Positions 44,144 to 53,093 of a stretch of 59,321 nt of DNA are shown here, in pieces. The notes below the pieces were generated by a model that did not search any database, was not told where the DNA came from, and saw only the letters and a list, made by a program, of their open reading frames with translations. The position numbers and the translations under genes are program-made. The first letter of the stretch is position 1. Each line of letters opens with the position of its first letter. The stretch comes from Burkholderiales bacterium. Its GTDB lineage: Bacteria > Pseudomonadota > Gammaproteobacteria > Burkholderiales > Burkholderiaceae. The DNA is taken from assembly GCA_947372535.1 (NCBI GenBank), contig CANBUA010000002.1, positions 1-59,321 of the forward strand, written 5' to 3'.

Positions 44144-45511
44144 TTATGTGTCTCCGTCCGTGACGGCTTCCTTCAGCCTCACACGCATCACCGGCACGGT
44201 CAAGGTGAATGTCGATCCCTTGCCTTTGTCGCTGGTGATGCGCAATTCGCCGCCATGGCGCTGCACCACGTGCTTGACAATGGACAACCCCAGGCCGGTG
44301 CCTCCAGTATCTCTGGATCGGCTGCCATCGACACGATAGAAACGCTCGGTCAAACGGGGCAGATGTTCGGCATCAATGCCAATGCCGCTGTCCCGCACGG
44401 CGAACTCGCCCTGCCCTTGCCCGTTGCGAACCCAGCTGATGGCGATGGTGCCCCCCTCCGGGGTATAGCGGATGGCGTTGGACACCAGATTGCCCATGGC
44501 GCTGAGCCATTCGCTTTCCACCCCAGCGATTTCAGCGCCCAGCTCCGCAGCAGGCAGGCAGACCTCGAAAACGTGGCGCTCCTGCGACAAGCCTCGGGCG
44601 TCGTTCTCGATGCGGTCCATCAGGTCGCTGACACGGCTCCAGCTGTCCGAGGCAGGACGCGGGCTGCCTTCGATCTGGGCCAGCATCAAGAGATCGGAGA
44701 CCAACACCTGCATGCGGTGGGCTTGCTGGGCCATCAAGGTCAGCACGCGCTTGCGTTCGACCTCGGTCAGCGACAGCGAGGCCATGGTTTCGATGAAGCC
44801 ATTGAGCACGGTCAGAGGCGTGCGGATCTCGTGTGACACATTGGCCACGAAGTCGCGCCGCATGGTGTCGGCCCGCTCGCGCTCGGTCACGTCCTGCGAC
44901 AAGACAAGCTTGAGCCCGTCGCCGTAATTGCGCACGATCACGGACAAGGTGCCCTCCCCGCCTCGCGGCATGAGGAACTTGACCGGCTCGGTGTAGTCGC
45001 CCGAGGCCAGGTATTGCACGAAGGCCGGCACGCGGACCAGGTTGGTGATTCGCTGCGCCAGGTCGCGCACCGGATCCAGCCCGAAGTGTGAGGCCGAGGC
45101 CGTGCTGATCCAGGTGATGTGCTCGCTCGCATCAAGCAGCATCACGCCATTGGGCGACGCCTCGATGCCCGAGAGGAACTGCGCCAGCCGGCGCCGCTCA
45201 TTGAGGATGTCCCGTTCACGCGAGCGCAGCACGCGCTGGATGCGGTGGGCCACTTCGCCCCACAGGCCCGGCAGGCGCGGTGGATCGATCTCGGGCGTGC
45301 GCAGCCAGTCGAGCAACTCGTAACCCTTGAGGGTGTCGATCACCGAGAGGCAGATCACGGCCAAGGCGGCCCCCGCCAGACCAGTCGAGATGGGATAACC
45401 CAGATGGGCGCCCAGCCACCAGCCCAGACCGCCGCCGATGGCGCCGGTGATGACGCGCAGGCTGACACGCGACCAGAGCCACGAAGTGCTTGATTCCACG
45501 CTGATGTTCAA
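44144..45511 (-). CDS. phoR: Phosphate regulon sensor histidine kinase PhoR
   Basis: The 455-residue kinase senses phosphate status through the Pst-PhoU complex and phosphorylates PhoB. Two membrane segments lie in the first 65 residues and a PAS domain at about 100-190 (LSGIEASPNGVMLLDASEHI). HisKA follows with VANVSHEIRTPLTVLNGF, then HATPase with NLVSNAIRYTPEGG, DSGIGI and GGTGLGLSIVKHV. No periplasmic sensor domain is present, as in other PhoR proteins. The start is unclear: TTG 45511 is used because the phoB gene stops at 45531 and no ATG with a ribosome-binding site follows; GTG 45499 is the alternative. Confidence 0.92.
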   Translation of the reverse strand: MNISVESSTSWLWSRVSLRVITGAIGGGLGWWLGAHLGYPISTGLAGAALAVICLSVIDTLKGYELLDWLRTPEIDPPRLPGLWGEVAHRIQRVLRSRERDILNERRRLAQFLSGIEASPNGVMLLDASEHITWISTASASHFGLDPVRDLAQRITNLVRVPAFVQYLASGDYTEPVKFLMPRGGEGTLSVIVRNYGDGLKLVLSQDVTERERADTMRRDFVANVSHEIRTPLTVLNGFIETMASLSLTEVERKRVLTLMAQQAHRMQVLVSDLLMLAQIEGSPRPASDSWSRVSDLMDRIENDARGLSQERHVFEVCLPAAELGAEIAGVESEWLSAMGNLVSNAIRYTPEGGTIAISWVRNGQGQGEFAVRDSGIGIDAEHLPRLTERFYRVDGSRSRDTGGTGLGLSIVKHVVQRHGGELRITSDKGKGSTFTLTVPVMRVRLKEAVTDGDT

Positions 45512-45530
45512 GGGTGAATGAATGATGAAG

Positions 45531-46232
45531 TCAGGCGGCGTCCGCAGCCAATTGCTCCGTGAGGCGATAGCCTGCACCACGGACCGTCTCGATCATGCGA
45601 GCACGGTTGACGGCGTTCAAGGCTTCTCGCAGGCGCTTGACGTGCACGTCCACGGTGCGCTCTTCAATGAAGACATGGTCGCCCCACACGCGGTCCAGCA
45701 ACTGGGCACGGCTGTGCACGCGCTCGGGGTGCGTCATGAAAAAGTGCAGCAGCTTGAACTCCGTCGGGCCGATCTTGACGTCCTGCTCCTCGCAAGTCAC
45801 GCGGCGCGTCGAGGGGTCCAGCCTGAGCCCGACGATCTCGACGGCAGAGTCCAGCGCCTGCGGGGCCTTGCGGCGCAGCACGGCGCGCACGCGGGCCATG
45901 AGCTCTTGCGTCGAGAACGGTTTGGTCAGGTAGTCATCTGCGCCGGCATCCAACCCGGCCACCTTGTCCGGCTCCTCGGCCCGGGCTGTCAGCATGATGA
46001 CGGGCAGATCGCGCGTGCGCTGCTGCGAGCGCCAGCGTTTGGCCAGGCTCAGACCCGAAGTACCGGGCAGCATCCAATCAAGCAGGACCAGGTCGGGCAG
46101 CACGCGGTCCACCTCGGTCTGGGCCGCTTCGCCATCGGGCGCCACCACGACCTCGAAGCCCGAGTGCCGCAGGTTGAGCACGATCAACTCGGCAATCGCG
46201 GCCTCGTCTTCCACCACCAAAACTCGGCTCAT
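45531..46232 (-). CDS. phoB: Phosphate regulon response regulator PhoB
   Basis: The 233-residue regulator has a receiver domain with RVLVVEDEA and the phospho-acceptor in LVLLDWMLPGTSG (D52), plus LTARAEEPDKVAGLDAGADDY and TKPFS. An OmpR-type winged helix follows (IGPTEFKLLHFFMTHPERV, then VHVKRLREAL). AAGGAATG precedes ATG 46232. It binds Pho boxes such as those mapped at 50910-50927 and 51000-51028. It lies between phoU and phoR. Confidence 0.97.
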   Translation of the reverse strand: MSRVLVVEDEAAIAELIVLNLRHSGFEVVVAPDGEAAQTEVDRVLPDLVLLDWMLPGTSGLSLAKRWRSQQRTRDLPVIMLTARAEEPDKVAGLDAGADDYLTKPFSTQELMARVRAVLRRKAPQALDSAVEIVGLRLDPSTRRVTCEEQDVKIGPTEFKLLHFFMTHPERVHSRAQLLDRVWGDHVFIEERTVDVHVKRLREALNAVNRARMIETVRGAGYRLTEQLAADAA

Positions 46233-46265
46233 TGCGACATTCCTTCTCGTCTGCTGACCATTGAC

Positions 46266-46973
46266 TTACTTGAGGATGTTTTCAACGTCTTCAGGCGTGT
46301 TGTGGCGCACATCGGCACCCTTGACGACGTAGATCACCTGCTCGGCCAGGTTCTTGGCATGGTCACCCACGCGCTCGATGGCCTTGGCCACGAAGACCAG
46401 ATCGATGGAGGCCGAGATGGTGCGCGGGTCTTCCATCATGTAGGTGATGAGCTTGCGCATCAGGCCGTCGAACTCGGCGTCGATCTCGTTGTCATTCTTG
46501 ATCACTTCCAGCGCCACGCCCACGTCAAGACGGGCAAACGCATCGAGCGCCTTGCGCAACGAGGCCGTGGCCAAGCTGGCTTCGAAGGACACGTCGCTCA
46601 CTGGCAGGCGCAGGCGGCTGGAGACGCCCGTGTTGATCAAACGCTGCACCGTGCGAGCGATGCGCGCGGCCTCGTCGCCCACGCGCTCGAGGTTGCCGAT
46701 GGTCTTGGAAATGGCGATCAGCAAGCGCAGGTCGCGGGCGGTGGGCTGACGGCGCGCGATGATGGTCGACAGGTCGGCATCGATGGCCATTTCCATGTTG
46801 TTGACGCGCTCTTCGTGGACCAGAACCTGGCTGGCGACATCGCCGCTGAAGTGCGTCAAGGCATAGATGGCCTGAGCCACCTGGGATTCGACCAGGCCGC
46901 CCATTTCCAGCACGCGGGTCGAGATTCCGCTGAGTTCAACGTCGAACTGGCTTGACAAGTGTTTCTCTGACAT
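46266..46973 (-). CDS. phoU: Phosphate transport regulator PhoU
   Basis: The 235-residue all-helical protein has two PhoU repeats, each with a metal-cluster motif of the E/D-x3-D type (for example VHEERVNNMEMAIDAD and FVAKAIERVGDHAKNLAE). It couples the Pst transporter to PhoR and keeps the regulon off when phosphate is plentiful. GGAG precedes ATG 46973, and pstB ends 17 bases upstream of it. Confidence 0.96.
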   Translation of the reverse strand: MSEKHLSSQFDVELSGISTRVLEMGGLVESQVAQAIYALTHFSGDVASQVLVHEERVNNMEMAIDADLSTIIARRQPTARDLRLLIAISKTIGNLERVGDEAARIARTVQRLINTGVSSRLRLPVSDVSFEASLATASLRKALDAFARLDVGVALEVIKNDNEIDAEFDGLMRKLITYMMEDPRTISASIDLVFVAKAIERVGDHAKNLAEQVIYVVKGADVRHNTPEDVENILK

Positions 46974-46990
46974 GGGGTGTCTCCAATCAA

Positions 46991-47776
46991 TCAGCCGAAT
47001 CGGCCTGTGATGTAGTCTTCAGTTTCCTTCTTCTTGGGCTTCATGAAGAGGTCGTTGGTGGGGCCGAACTCAATCAGCTCGCCCAGGTACATGTAAGCCG
47101 TGTGGTCCGAACAGCGCGCAGCCTGTTGCATGTTGTGGGTCACGATCAGCACGGTGTAATCGTCCTTGAGCTCGTGGATCAGCTCTTCGATCTTGCCGGT
47201 GGAGATCGGATCCAGCGCTGAGCAAGGCTCATCCAGCAACAGCACCTCGGGCTTGATGGCGATGCCTCGTGCGATGCACAGACGCTGCTGTTGACCGCCC
47301 GAGAGGCCCGAGCCGCTCTGGTTGAGCTTGTCCTTGACCTCATTCCACAGCGCGGCCTTCTTGAGCGCCCACTCGACCCGCTCGTCCATCTCGGAGCGCG
47401 AGAGGCTCTCGAACAGGCGCACGCCAAAGGTGATGTTGTCGTAGATCGACATCGGGAAGGGCGTGGGCTTTTGAAAGACCATGCCCACCTTGGCGCGGAT
47501 CAAGGAGATGTCTTCCTTGCTCTTGAGCATGTTCTGCCCGTCCAGCAGGATCTGGCCTTCAGCGCGCTGCTCGGGGTAAAGCTCGAACATGCGGTTGAAG
47601 GTGCGCAGCAGCGTGGACTTGCCGCAACCGGACGGACCGATGAAGGCGGTGACCTTCTTCTCGGGCAATTCCATGTTGATGTTCTTGAGCGCGTGGAACT
47701 TACCGTAGTAGAAGTTCAGGTTGCGCACAGACAGCTTGGCCTGCGAGGGGGTGATGGTTTGAACTTTGGCGTCCAT
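46991..47776 (-). CDS. pstB: Phosphate ABC transporter ATP-binding protein PstB
   Basis: The 261-residue ATPase shows Walker [20 protein letters not shown], the Q-loop [17 protein letters not shown], the signature [16 protein letters not shown] and Walker [15 protein letters not shown]. The H-loop [16 protein letters not shown] is also present. ATG 47776 (MDAKVQ) is chosen because GGGA is nine bases upstream and the length then fits the family; ATG 47785 has the same signal too close. Confidence 0.97.
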   Translation of the reverse strand: MDAKVQTITPSQAKLSVRNLNFYYGKFHALKNINMELPEKKVTAFIGPSGCGKSTLLRTFNRMFELYPEQRAEGQILLDGQNMLKSKEDISLIRAKVGMVFQKPTPFPMSIYDNITFGVRLFESLSRSEMDERVEWALKKAALWNEVKDKLNQSGSGLSGGQQQRLCIARGIAIKPEVLLLDEPCSALDPISTGKIEELIHELKDDYTVLIVTHNMQQAARCSDHTAYMYLGELIEFGPTNDLFMKPKKKETEDYITGRFG

Positions 47777-47831
47777 GAGGGTCATTCCCGAAAATTGAGG
47801 TCGTCGATGGATCAATCAATCGATCAGAGGG

Positions 47832-48695
47832 TCAGCGTTGACGGAACACGCTGCGCGCCAGGATGTTCAAGCCGAGCACACCGACGGTGATGAGGAACAC
47901 GCCGGCCCACGCCAGCTTCTGCCAGTTCTCGTAAGGGCTCATGGCGAACTGCGAAATGATGACGGGCAGGCTGGCCATGGGCTTGCCCAGGTCCGACGTG
48001 AAAAACTGGTTGGACAGCGAGGTGAACAACAATGGCGCTGTCTCGCCGGAGATGCGGGCCACGGCCAACAACACACCGGTCAGCACACCGGCACGGGCCG
48101 ACGTCAAGGTGATCGACAAGATGACCTTCCACTTGGGCGTGCCCAGGGCGTAAGCAGCCTCACGCAGTGCATTGGGCACCAAGCTCAGCATGTTCTCCGT
48201 GGTGCGAATGACCACCGGAACCACGATCATGGCCAGGGCCAGCACGCCAGCAAAACCCGAGAAGCTCTTCATCTGCGCGACCACCGCCGTGTAGACAAAC
48301 AACCCCACCACGATGGAGGGCGCCGACAGCAGGATGTCGTTGATGAAGCGGGTGGCGCTGCCCAGCCACGTCCCTTGCCCGTACTCGGCCAGGTAAATGC
48401 CGGCCAGGATGCCAATGGGCGTGCCCACAAGCGTCGCCAGCGACACCATCATCAGCGAGCCGACGATGGCGTTGGCCAGGCCACCGGCCTCCATCGGTGG
48501 TGGCGTCATCTCGGTGAAGGTGGCCAGCGCGAGGCCGCCCAACCCGAGGCGAACCGTCTCGACCAGAATCCATATCAGCCAGAACAGGCCAAAGGCCATG
48601 GCGCCAAGCGACAACAGCAGCGCCAGGACATTGACCCGTTTGCGGGCTGCATGTTTTTTGACGCGGGAGGCTTGCAATGCAGCGGAAGTGCTCAC
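47832..48695 (-). CDS. pstA: Phosphate ABC transporter permease PstA
   Basis: This 287-residue inner-membrane permease has six predicted helices, [16 protein letters not shown] near the periplasmic loop and the coupling loop [19 protein letters not shown]. The start is GTG 48695, which makes a GTGA overlap with the pstC stop. A basic N-terminus ([12 protein letters not shown]) precedes the first helix. PstA works as a heterodimer with PstC. Confidence 0.95.
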   Translation of the reverse strand: MSTSAALQASRVKKHAARKRVNVLALLLSLGAMAFGLFWLIWILVETVRLGLGGLALATFTEMTPPPMEAGGLANAIVGSLMMVSLATLVGTPIGILAGIYLAEYGQGTWLGSATRFINDILLSAPSIVVGLFVYTAVVAQMKSFSGFAGVLALAMIVVPVVIRTTENMLSLVPNALREAAYALGTPKWKVILSITLTSARAGVLTGVLLAVARISGETAPLLFTSLSNQFFTSDLGKPMASLPVIISQFAMSPYENWQKLAWAGVFLITVGVLGLNILARSVFRQR

Positions 48696-49651
48696 GAACG
48701 AGTCCCTTCAGATTTCTTGAGGCGGGCCAGCAGGACTTTGGAGAAAGCCAGCACCACGAAGGTGATGAAGAACAGGACCAGGCCCAGGTAGATCAGCGAG
48801 GCTTGGTGCAGCCCCTCGCCGGCCTCGGCGAACTCATTGGCCAGGGCCGAGGTGATGCTGTTGGCGGCCTCGAAAACCGAGGGCGAATTGAGCTGGCTCA
48901 TGTTGCCGATGACAAAGGTCACGGCCATGGTCTCGCCCAAGGCGCGGCCCAGACCCAGCATGATCCCGCCGACGACACCGGTCTTGGTGTACGGCAGCAC
49001 GACCCTGGAGACCACTTCCCAGGTCGTCGACCCCAGGCCATAGGCCGATTCCTTGAGCATGGGCGGCGTCACCTCGAACACATCGCGCATGACCGAGGCG
49101 ATGAACGGGATGATCATGATGGCCAGGATGATGCCGGCTGACAGGATGCCGATGCCAACGGGCGGCCCTGTGAACAGCGCGCCCACATAAGGCACGCCTT
49201 CGGTCAGCGATTGCAGAGGTTGCTGCACATACTTGGCCAGGATGGGCCCAAACACCAGCAAACCCCACATGCCGTAGACGATGGACGGCACGGCCGCCAG
49301 CAACTCGACAGCGATGCCCAGCGGTCGCTTGAGCCAGTTGGGCGACAACTCGGTCAGGAACATGGCGATCCCGAAGCTCACGGGCACCGCAATCAGCAAG
49401 GCGATGAAGGACGACATCAAGGTGCCGTAAATCATCACCAGGCCACCATAGGAATCCTGAACAGGGTCCCAATCGGTGCTGATCAAAAATCCCAAGCCAT
49501 ATTTCTGGATGGCCGGCCAGGCACCGATCACCAGCGACAGGATGATGCCTGCCAGCAAGGCCAGCGTCAGGATGGCCGAGCCACGGGCCAAACCGGCAAA
49601 CACGGCATCGGCCCAGGGCGCATTGGCGCGGCGGGAAGGAGGATTGGTCAT
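48692..49651 (-). CDS. pstC: Phosphate ABC transporter permease PstC
   Basis: The permease has helices beginning at about residue 20 ([20 protein letters not shown]). [20 protein letters not shown] lies in the first periplasmic part, and the coupling loop is [24 protein letters not shown] 49651 (319 residues) fits the usual length; ATG 49726 would add 25 polar residues and cannot be excluded. It overlaps pstA by four bases. A hairpin in the gap to pstS may lower expression relative to pstS. Confidence 0.94.
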   Translation of the reverse strand: MTNPPSRRANAPWADAVFAGLARGSAILTLALLAGIILSLVIGAWPAIQKYGLGFLISTDWDPVQDSYGGLVMIYGTLMSSFIALLIAVPVSFGIAMFLTELSPNWLKRPLGIAVELLAAVPSIVYGMWGLLVFGPILAKYVQQPLQSLTEGVPYVGALFTGPPVGIGILSAGIILAIMIIPFIASVMRDVFEVTPPMLKESAYGLGSTTWEVVSRVVLPYTKTGVVGGIMLGLGRALGETMAVTFVIGNMSQLNSPSVFEAANSITSALANEFAEAGEGLHQASLIYLGLVLFFITFVVLAFSKVLLARLKKSEGTRS

Positions 49652-49768
49652 CGGAGCAGTTCTTCTACTGGTGGCGCCAAAGGGCGCCTGGTCATCAGAA
49701 TCAGCAGGCAATATGGCACTCATCACAAACCCCGATCCAACTCAAAAAATACTGGGTACATCGAATCC

Positions 49769-49794
49769 ATCGGGGCCCGGCGAGGCACCCCGAT
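49769..49794 (-). other. Intercistronic hairpin between pstS and pstC
   Basis: Arms ATCGGGG (49769-49775) and CCCCGAT (49788-49794) form a GC-rich stem with a partly paired loop. On the minus strand a TTTTTT run follows about 20 bases further. Such hairpins between pstS and pstC can stabilise the pstS mRNA or partly terminate transcription, giving more binding protein than permease. Confidence 0.4.
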
Positions 49795-49813
49795 ACAGCT
49801 CATCGAATGACGA

Positions 49814-50848
49814 TCACTTGTAAGCGATGGGCTTGCCGGCGGCATCAACCACCGAGGCCCATTGCTTGCGGACCAGATCCTTGACCGAGGCAGGCAAAGG
49901 CACGTAGGACAGTTCAGCGGCCGTCTTGTCACCATTGACGTAAGACCACTCGAAGAACTTCAGCGCGCTGCTGGCTTGAGCTGGCTTGTCCTGGGCCTTG
50001 TGCATCAGGATGAAGGTTGCGCCACTCAGGGGCCAGGCGTCCTTGGCAGGCTGGTTGGTCAAGACTTGGTAGAAGCTCTTGGTCCAATCCGCGCTGGCGG
50101 CTGCAGCTTTGAAGGTGTCATCATCGGGCTGAACGAAATTGCCAGCCGCGTTGCGCAAGGCCACGTGCAGCATCTTGTTTTGCTTGGCGTACGCGTACTC
50201 CACATACCCGATCGAGTTAGGCAAGCGTTGCACGAAGGCCGACACGCCTTCATTGCCCTTGCCGCCGGCACCAGTGGGCCACTTGACGGCCGCGCCTTCA
50301 CCAACGGTGGACTTCCAGTCAGCGTTCACCTTGGACAGGTAGTTCGTGAAGATGAAGCTGGTACCCGAACCATCCGCGCGGCGGACCACGGCGATGGCGG
50401 TATCAGGCAGGGCCACACCAGGGTTCAGGCCGGCAATGGCCGGATCGTTCCACTTCTTGACCTTGCCCAGGTAGATATTGCCCAGCACTTCGCCGGTCAG
50501 CTTAAGCTGGCCGGGGGTGATGCCCTTGAGGTTGACCACAGGCACGACGCCGCCGATCACCATGGGGAACTGGACCAAGCCTTCCTTGCTCAGCTCATCG
50601 TCCTTGAGCGGCATGTCGGACGCGCCGAAATCGACGGTCTTGGCCTTGATCTGCTTGATGCCGGCACCGGAACCCACCGATTGGTAGTTGATGCGCACGC
50701 TGGTGGCCTTGTTATAGGCATCAGCCCACTTCGAATAGACCGGAGCCGGGAAGGTGGCGCCGGCGCCCGTCACGTCTTCGGCCAGCACCACGCCAGCGGT
50801 CAGGGACAGGGCAACAGCCACGGCAGCACGGATCTTGTTGAATTTCAT
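49814..50848 (-). CDS. pstS: Periplasmic phosphate-binding protein PstS
   Basis: The 344-residue precursor has a signal peptide MKFNKIRAAVAVALSLTAGV cleaved near VLAED. The mature part has the phosphate-binding segments GAGATFPAPVYSKW, SVGSGAGIKQI, DFGASDMPL and RADGSGTSFIFTNYL. GAGGCG precedes ATG 50848 at normal spacing, and upstream in-frame codons lack similarity. It is the first gene of pstSCAB-phoU-phoB-phoR. Its promoter contains a PhoB box and a well-placed -10. Confidence 0.97.
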   Translation of the reverse strand: MKFNKIRAAVAVALSLTAGVVLAEDVTGAGATFPAPVYSKWADAYNKATSVRINYQSVGSGAGIKQIKAKTVDFGASDMPLKDDELSKEGLVQFPMVIGGVVPVVNLKGITPGQLKLTGEVLGNIYLGKVKKWNDPAIAGLNPGVALPDTAIAVVRRADGSGTSFIFTNYLSKVNADWKSTVGEGAAVKWPTGAGGKGNEGVSAFVQRLPNSIGYVEYAYAKQNKMLHVALRNAAGNFVQPDDDTFKAAAASADWTKSFYQVLTNQPAKDAWPLSGATFILMHKAQDKPAQASSALKFFEWSYVNGDKTAAELSYVPLPASVKDLVRKQWASVVDAAGKPIAYK

Positions 50849-50893
50849 CTTTTCGCCTCTCGAGTCATGTGACAACAGAATTTGATGGTGGCG

Positions 50894-50927
50894 AATGTAA
50901 AAGATCATTGTGACGTCTTCATGACAG
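50894..50927 (-). promoter_or_regulatory. PhoB box and -10 element of the pstS promoter
   Basis: On the minus strand CTGTCAT-GAAG-ACGTCAC (50927 to 50910) consists of two 7-base PhoB half-sites with the standard 4-base spacer. The -10 hexamer TACATT (50899 to 50894) follows 10 bases later. In PhoB-dependent promoters the box replaces the -35, and this spacing is the canonical one. The -10 is about 45 bases ahead of the pstS ATG. Confidence 0.8.
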
Positions 50928-50999
50928 CCCCTCCAAACCCTGTCACACAAGACCAAGACACTGGGGCGTACTGTGCGCAGCCTGATTTTGATGACAAAA

Positions 51000-51028
51000 C
51001 TGTCATATTTCGGTCATCGACCTGTCAT
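51000..51028 (+). promoter_or_regulatory. Triple PhoB half-site array facing the fasciclin gene
   Basis: CTGTCAT (51000-51006), CGGTCAT (51011-51017) and CTGTCAT (51022-51028) are direct repeats spaced by exactly 11 bases, one helical turn, as in tandem Pho boxes. They lie 63 bases ahead of the fasciclin ATG. A weak -10 candidate TAAGGT (51039-51044) follows 10 bases after the last half-site. On the opposite side an ATGACA/TGTCAT dyad at 50991-51006 overlaps the first unit. Confidence 0.7.
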
Positions 51029-51090
51029 TTTCAAGTCCTAAGGTGTCGGTTTTGTCACCCATCTTTGTGACTGTTTTCAGGAAAGCTCCC

Positions 51091-51585
51091 ATGAACAACA
51101 CCCTTCGCCAAACCTGCTCGATCCTGTGCATCGCCCTGGGTCTGATGACCACCGTGACGGGCGCGCGCGCCGCAGAAGACACTGTGATGTCGGTGGCCGC
51201 CAAGACCCCCGAGTTGTCGACGTTTTACCGCCTGGTGCAACAAGCCGGCCTGACCTCTTCCCTGTCTTCAGGTGACCTGACCGTGTTCGCCCCGACGGAC
51301 GATGCGTTCAAGGCCCTGCCGGCCGCCACCCTGGACAAGCTGAGCAAGGACCCGGAAGCTTTGAAGGCCGTGCTGACGTACCACGTGCTGCCCGCCAAGT
51401 TGCCCGCCGCCAAGATCGACGGCAGCACCGAGCAAGCCACCGTCAATGGCGCCAAACTGACCTTGTCCAAGTCTGGCGATTTCGTCACCGTCGATGACGC
51501 CATGGTCACCACAGCCGACCTGCAAGCCGGCCCCAGCGTCATCCATGAAATCGACCGTGTGCTGCTGGCCACGCTCAAGAAGTGA
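51091..51585 (+). CDS. Secreted fasciclin (FAS1) domain protein
   Basis: The 164-residue protein has a signal peptide (MNNTLRQTCSILCIALGLMT, cleavage near ARA-AED). One FAS1 domain follows, with STFYRLVQQAGLTSSLSSGD, the H1 motif LTVFAPTDDAFKALPA, LKAVLTYHVLP and the H2-like VIHEIDRVLL. AGGAAAG precedes ATG 51091. Single-FAS1 proteins are exported to the periplasm or outside and often mediate adhesion; the ligand here is unknown. It is divergent from pstS and carries a PhoB array in its promoter, so it is probably induced by phosphate starvation. Confidence 0.9.
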   Translation: MNNTLRQTCSILCIALGLMTTVTGARAAEDTVMSVAAKTPELSTFYRLVQQAGLTSSLSSGDLTVFAPTDDAFKALPAATLDKLSKDPEALKAVLTYHVLPAKLPAAKIDGSTEQATVNGAKLTLSKSGDFVTVDDAMVTTADLQAGPSVIHEIDRVLLATLKK

Positions 51586-51592
51586 TCTGATC

Positions 51593-51616
51593 AAAAAAAG
51601 CGACACCATGTGTCGC
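51593..51616 (-). terminator. Rho-independent terminator downstream of glmM
   Basis: On the minus strand a 7-bp stem GCGACAC/GTGTCGC with a three-base loop (51600-51616) is followed by TTTTTTT (51593-51599). It ends the folP-glmM transcript and sits eight bases beyond the convergent fasciclin stop. Confidence 0.82.
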
Positions 51617-51627
51617 CCTGCGCGCGC

Positions 51628-51672
51628 TCATTGAAACGCCACCAGCCGGTCACCGGCGGTGGCGTTGTTCAT
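51628..51672 (-). CDS. Possible 14-codon mini-ORF after glmM
   Basis: The frame encodes MNNATAGDRLVAFQ and a stop. AAGGAG starts right at the glmM stop codon and lies nine bases ahead of the ATG, so ribosomes leaving glmM could reinitiate. The sequence also forms a strong hairpin: AACGCCACC (51635-51643) pairs with GGTGGCGTT (51658-51666), with an inner GCCGG/CCGGC stem. It could be a micropeptide, a decayed gene start, or simply the stem that protects the glmM 3' end. No family is recognised. Confidence 0.25.
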   Translation of the reverse strand: MNNATAGDRLVAFQ

Positions 51673-51686
51673 GGTGGAAGGCTCCT

Positions 51687-53018
51687 TCAAGCGCTCACGG
51701 TGGCCGCGATGCGTTCGCAGCAGCCATCGGCCAGGGCCTTGTCCTGCGCCTCGACCATCACGCGCAACAGCGGCTCTGTGCCGGACGCGCGGATCAGCAC
51801 CCGACCCCGGCCGTTCAATTCTTGCTCCACCTCGGCCTGAACCTTGGGCAGCTGCGTATTGGCGCGCCAATCCTGTCCTGGCTGCAAACGGACGTTGATC
51901 AGGCGTTGTGGGAACAACTCAACGCCCTCCAGCCACTGCGCCAGCGAACGGCCGCTGCGCACCACGGCCTGCAGGATCTGCAAAGCGCTCACCATGCCAT
52001 CGCCCGTGGTGTGACGGTCCAGCGCGATCAGGTGGCCCGAACCTTCGCCGCCCATCTGCCAGCCGCGCGCCACCAGCTCCTCCAGCACATAACGGTCGCC
52101 CACCTTGGCGCGGACAAAACCCACACCGCGTGCTTTGATGGCCAGCTCCACCGCCATGTTGGTCATGAGCGTGCCGACGACGCCAGGCACCGCCAAACCT
52201 TGTTGCAGACGATCTGCCACCATGACATACAAGAGTTCGTCGCCATTGAACAGCCGACCTGAGGCATCGACCAGTTGCAACCGATCCGCATCGCCATCCA
52301 GCGCGATGCCGTAATCAGCGCCTTGAGCCTTGACCGCTGCAACCAGGGCCTGCGGGTGGGTGGCCCCCACGCCTTCGTTGATGTTCAAACCATTGGGCGT
52401 GCAGCCGATGGCGTGGACTTCGGCCCCCAGTTCGTGAAACACATCGGGAGCCACCTGGTAGGCCGCGCCATGCGCACCGTCCACCACCAGTTTCATGCCT
52501 TTGAGCGACAGCGCCGAATCGAAGGTGCTCTTGCAGAATTCGATGTAGCGTCCATTCGCATCGGCCAGGCGCTTGGCCTTGCCCAATTGTTGTGAGTCGG
52601 CCCACTGCGGTGCCTGCTCCAACGCAGCTTCAACTGCTTGCTCCCACTCATCCGGCAGCTTTTCGCCCTTGGCCGAGAAGAACTTGATGCCGTTGTCGCA
52701 AAAAGGATTGTGAGAAGCGCTGATCACCACGCCCAGATTCAGGCGCAAGGCGCGCGTCAGGTAGGCCACACCGGGTGTAGGCAAAGGCCCCGTCAGCAAC
52801 ACATCGACGCCAGCCGAGGCAAAACCCGCCTCCAAGGCAGACTCAAGCATGTAACCGGAAATGCGGGTGTCCTTGCCGATGAGCACCGTGGGTCGATTGT
52901 CTTGGCGCTTGAGAACTTGACCGACCGCATGCCCCAGTTTCAACATGAAATCAGGGGTGATGGGGGCTTGCCCAACGGTGCCGCGAATGCCGTCCGTGCC
53001 GAAATAACGTCTGCTCAT
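51687..53018 (-). CDS. glmM: Phosphoglucosamine mutase
   Basis: GlmM interconverts glucosamine-6-phosphate and glucosamine-1-phosphate for peptidoglycan and LPS precursors. The 443-residue protein has [11 protein letters not shown] at the N-terminus, the phosphoserine loop [15 protein letters not shown] (S102), the metal loop [10 protein letters not shown], the sugar loop GGEGSGH and the phosphate-binding [15 protein letters not shown]. It lies 75 bases after folP, the same order as in E. coli and other proteobacteria. Confidence 0.97.
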   Translation of the reverse strand: MSRRYFGTDGIRGTVGQAPITPDFMLKLGHAVGQVLKRQDNRPTVLIGKDTRISGYMLESALEAGFASAGVDVLLTGPLPTPGVAYLTRALRLNLGVVISASHNPFCDNGIKFFSAKGEKLPDEWEQAVEAALEQAPQWADSQQLGKAKRLADANGRYIEFCKSTFDSALSLKGMKLVVDGAHGAAYQVAPDVFHELGAEVHAIGCTPNGLNINEGVGATHPQALVAAVKAQGADYGIALDGDADRLQLVDASGRLFNGDELLYVMVADRLQQGLAVPGVVGTLMTNMAVELAIKARGVGFVRAKVGDRYVLEELVARGWQMGGEGSGHLIALDRHTTGDGMVSALQILQAVVRSGRSLAQWLEGVELFPQRLINVRLQPGQDWRANTQLPKVQAEVEQELNGRGRVLIRASGTEPLLRVMVEAQDKALADGCCERIAATVSA

Positions 53019-53093
53019 GGATGTCTTTTAGAAAATACTCGGCTGCACTGCTCAATGCCACGCACCGGTCAGCGCCAAGGCCGATGTCCGTGA

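Noticed and set aside
51593..51616. Terminator for the plus-strand fasciclin gene
   Set aside because: The U-run is only on the minus strand; after the stem on the plus strand there is no T-run.
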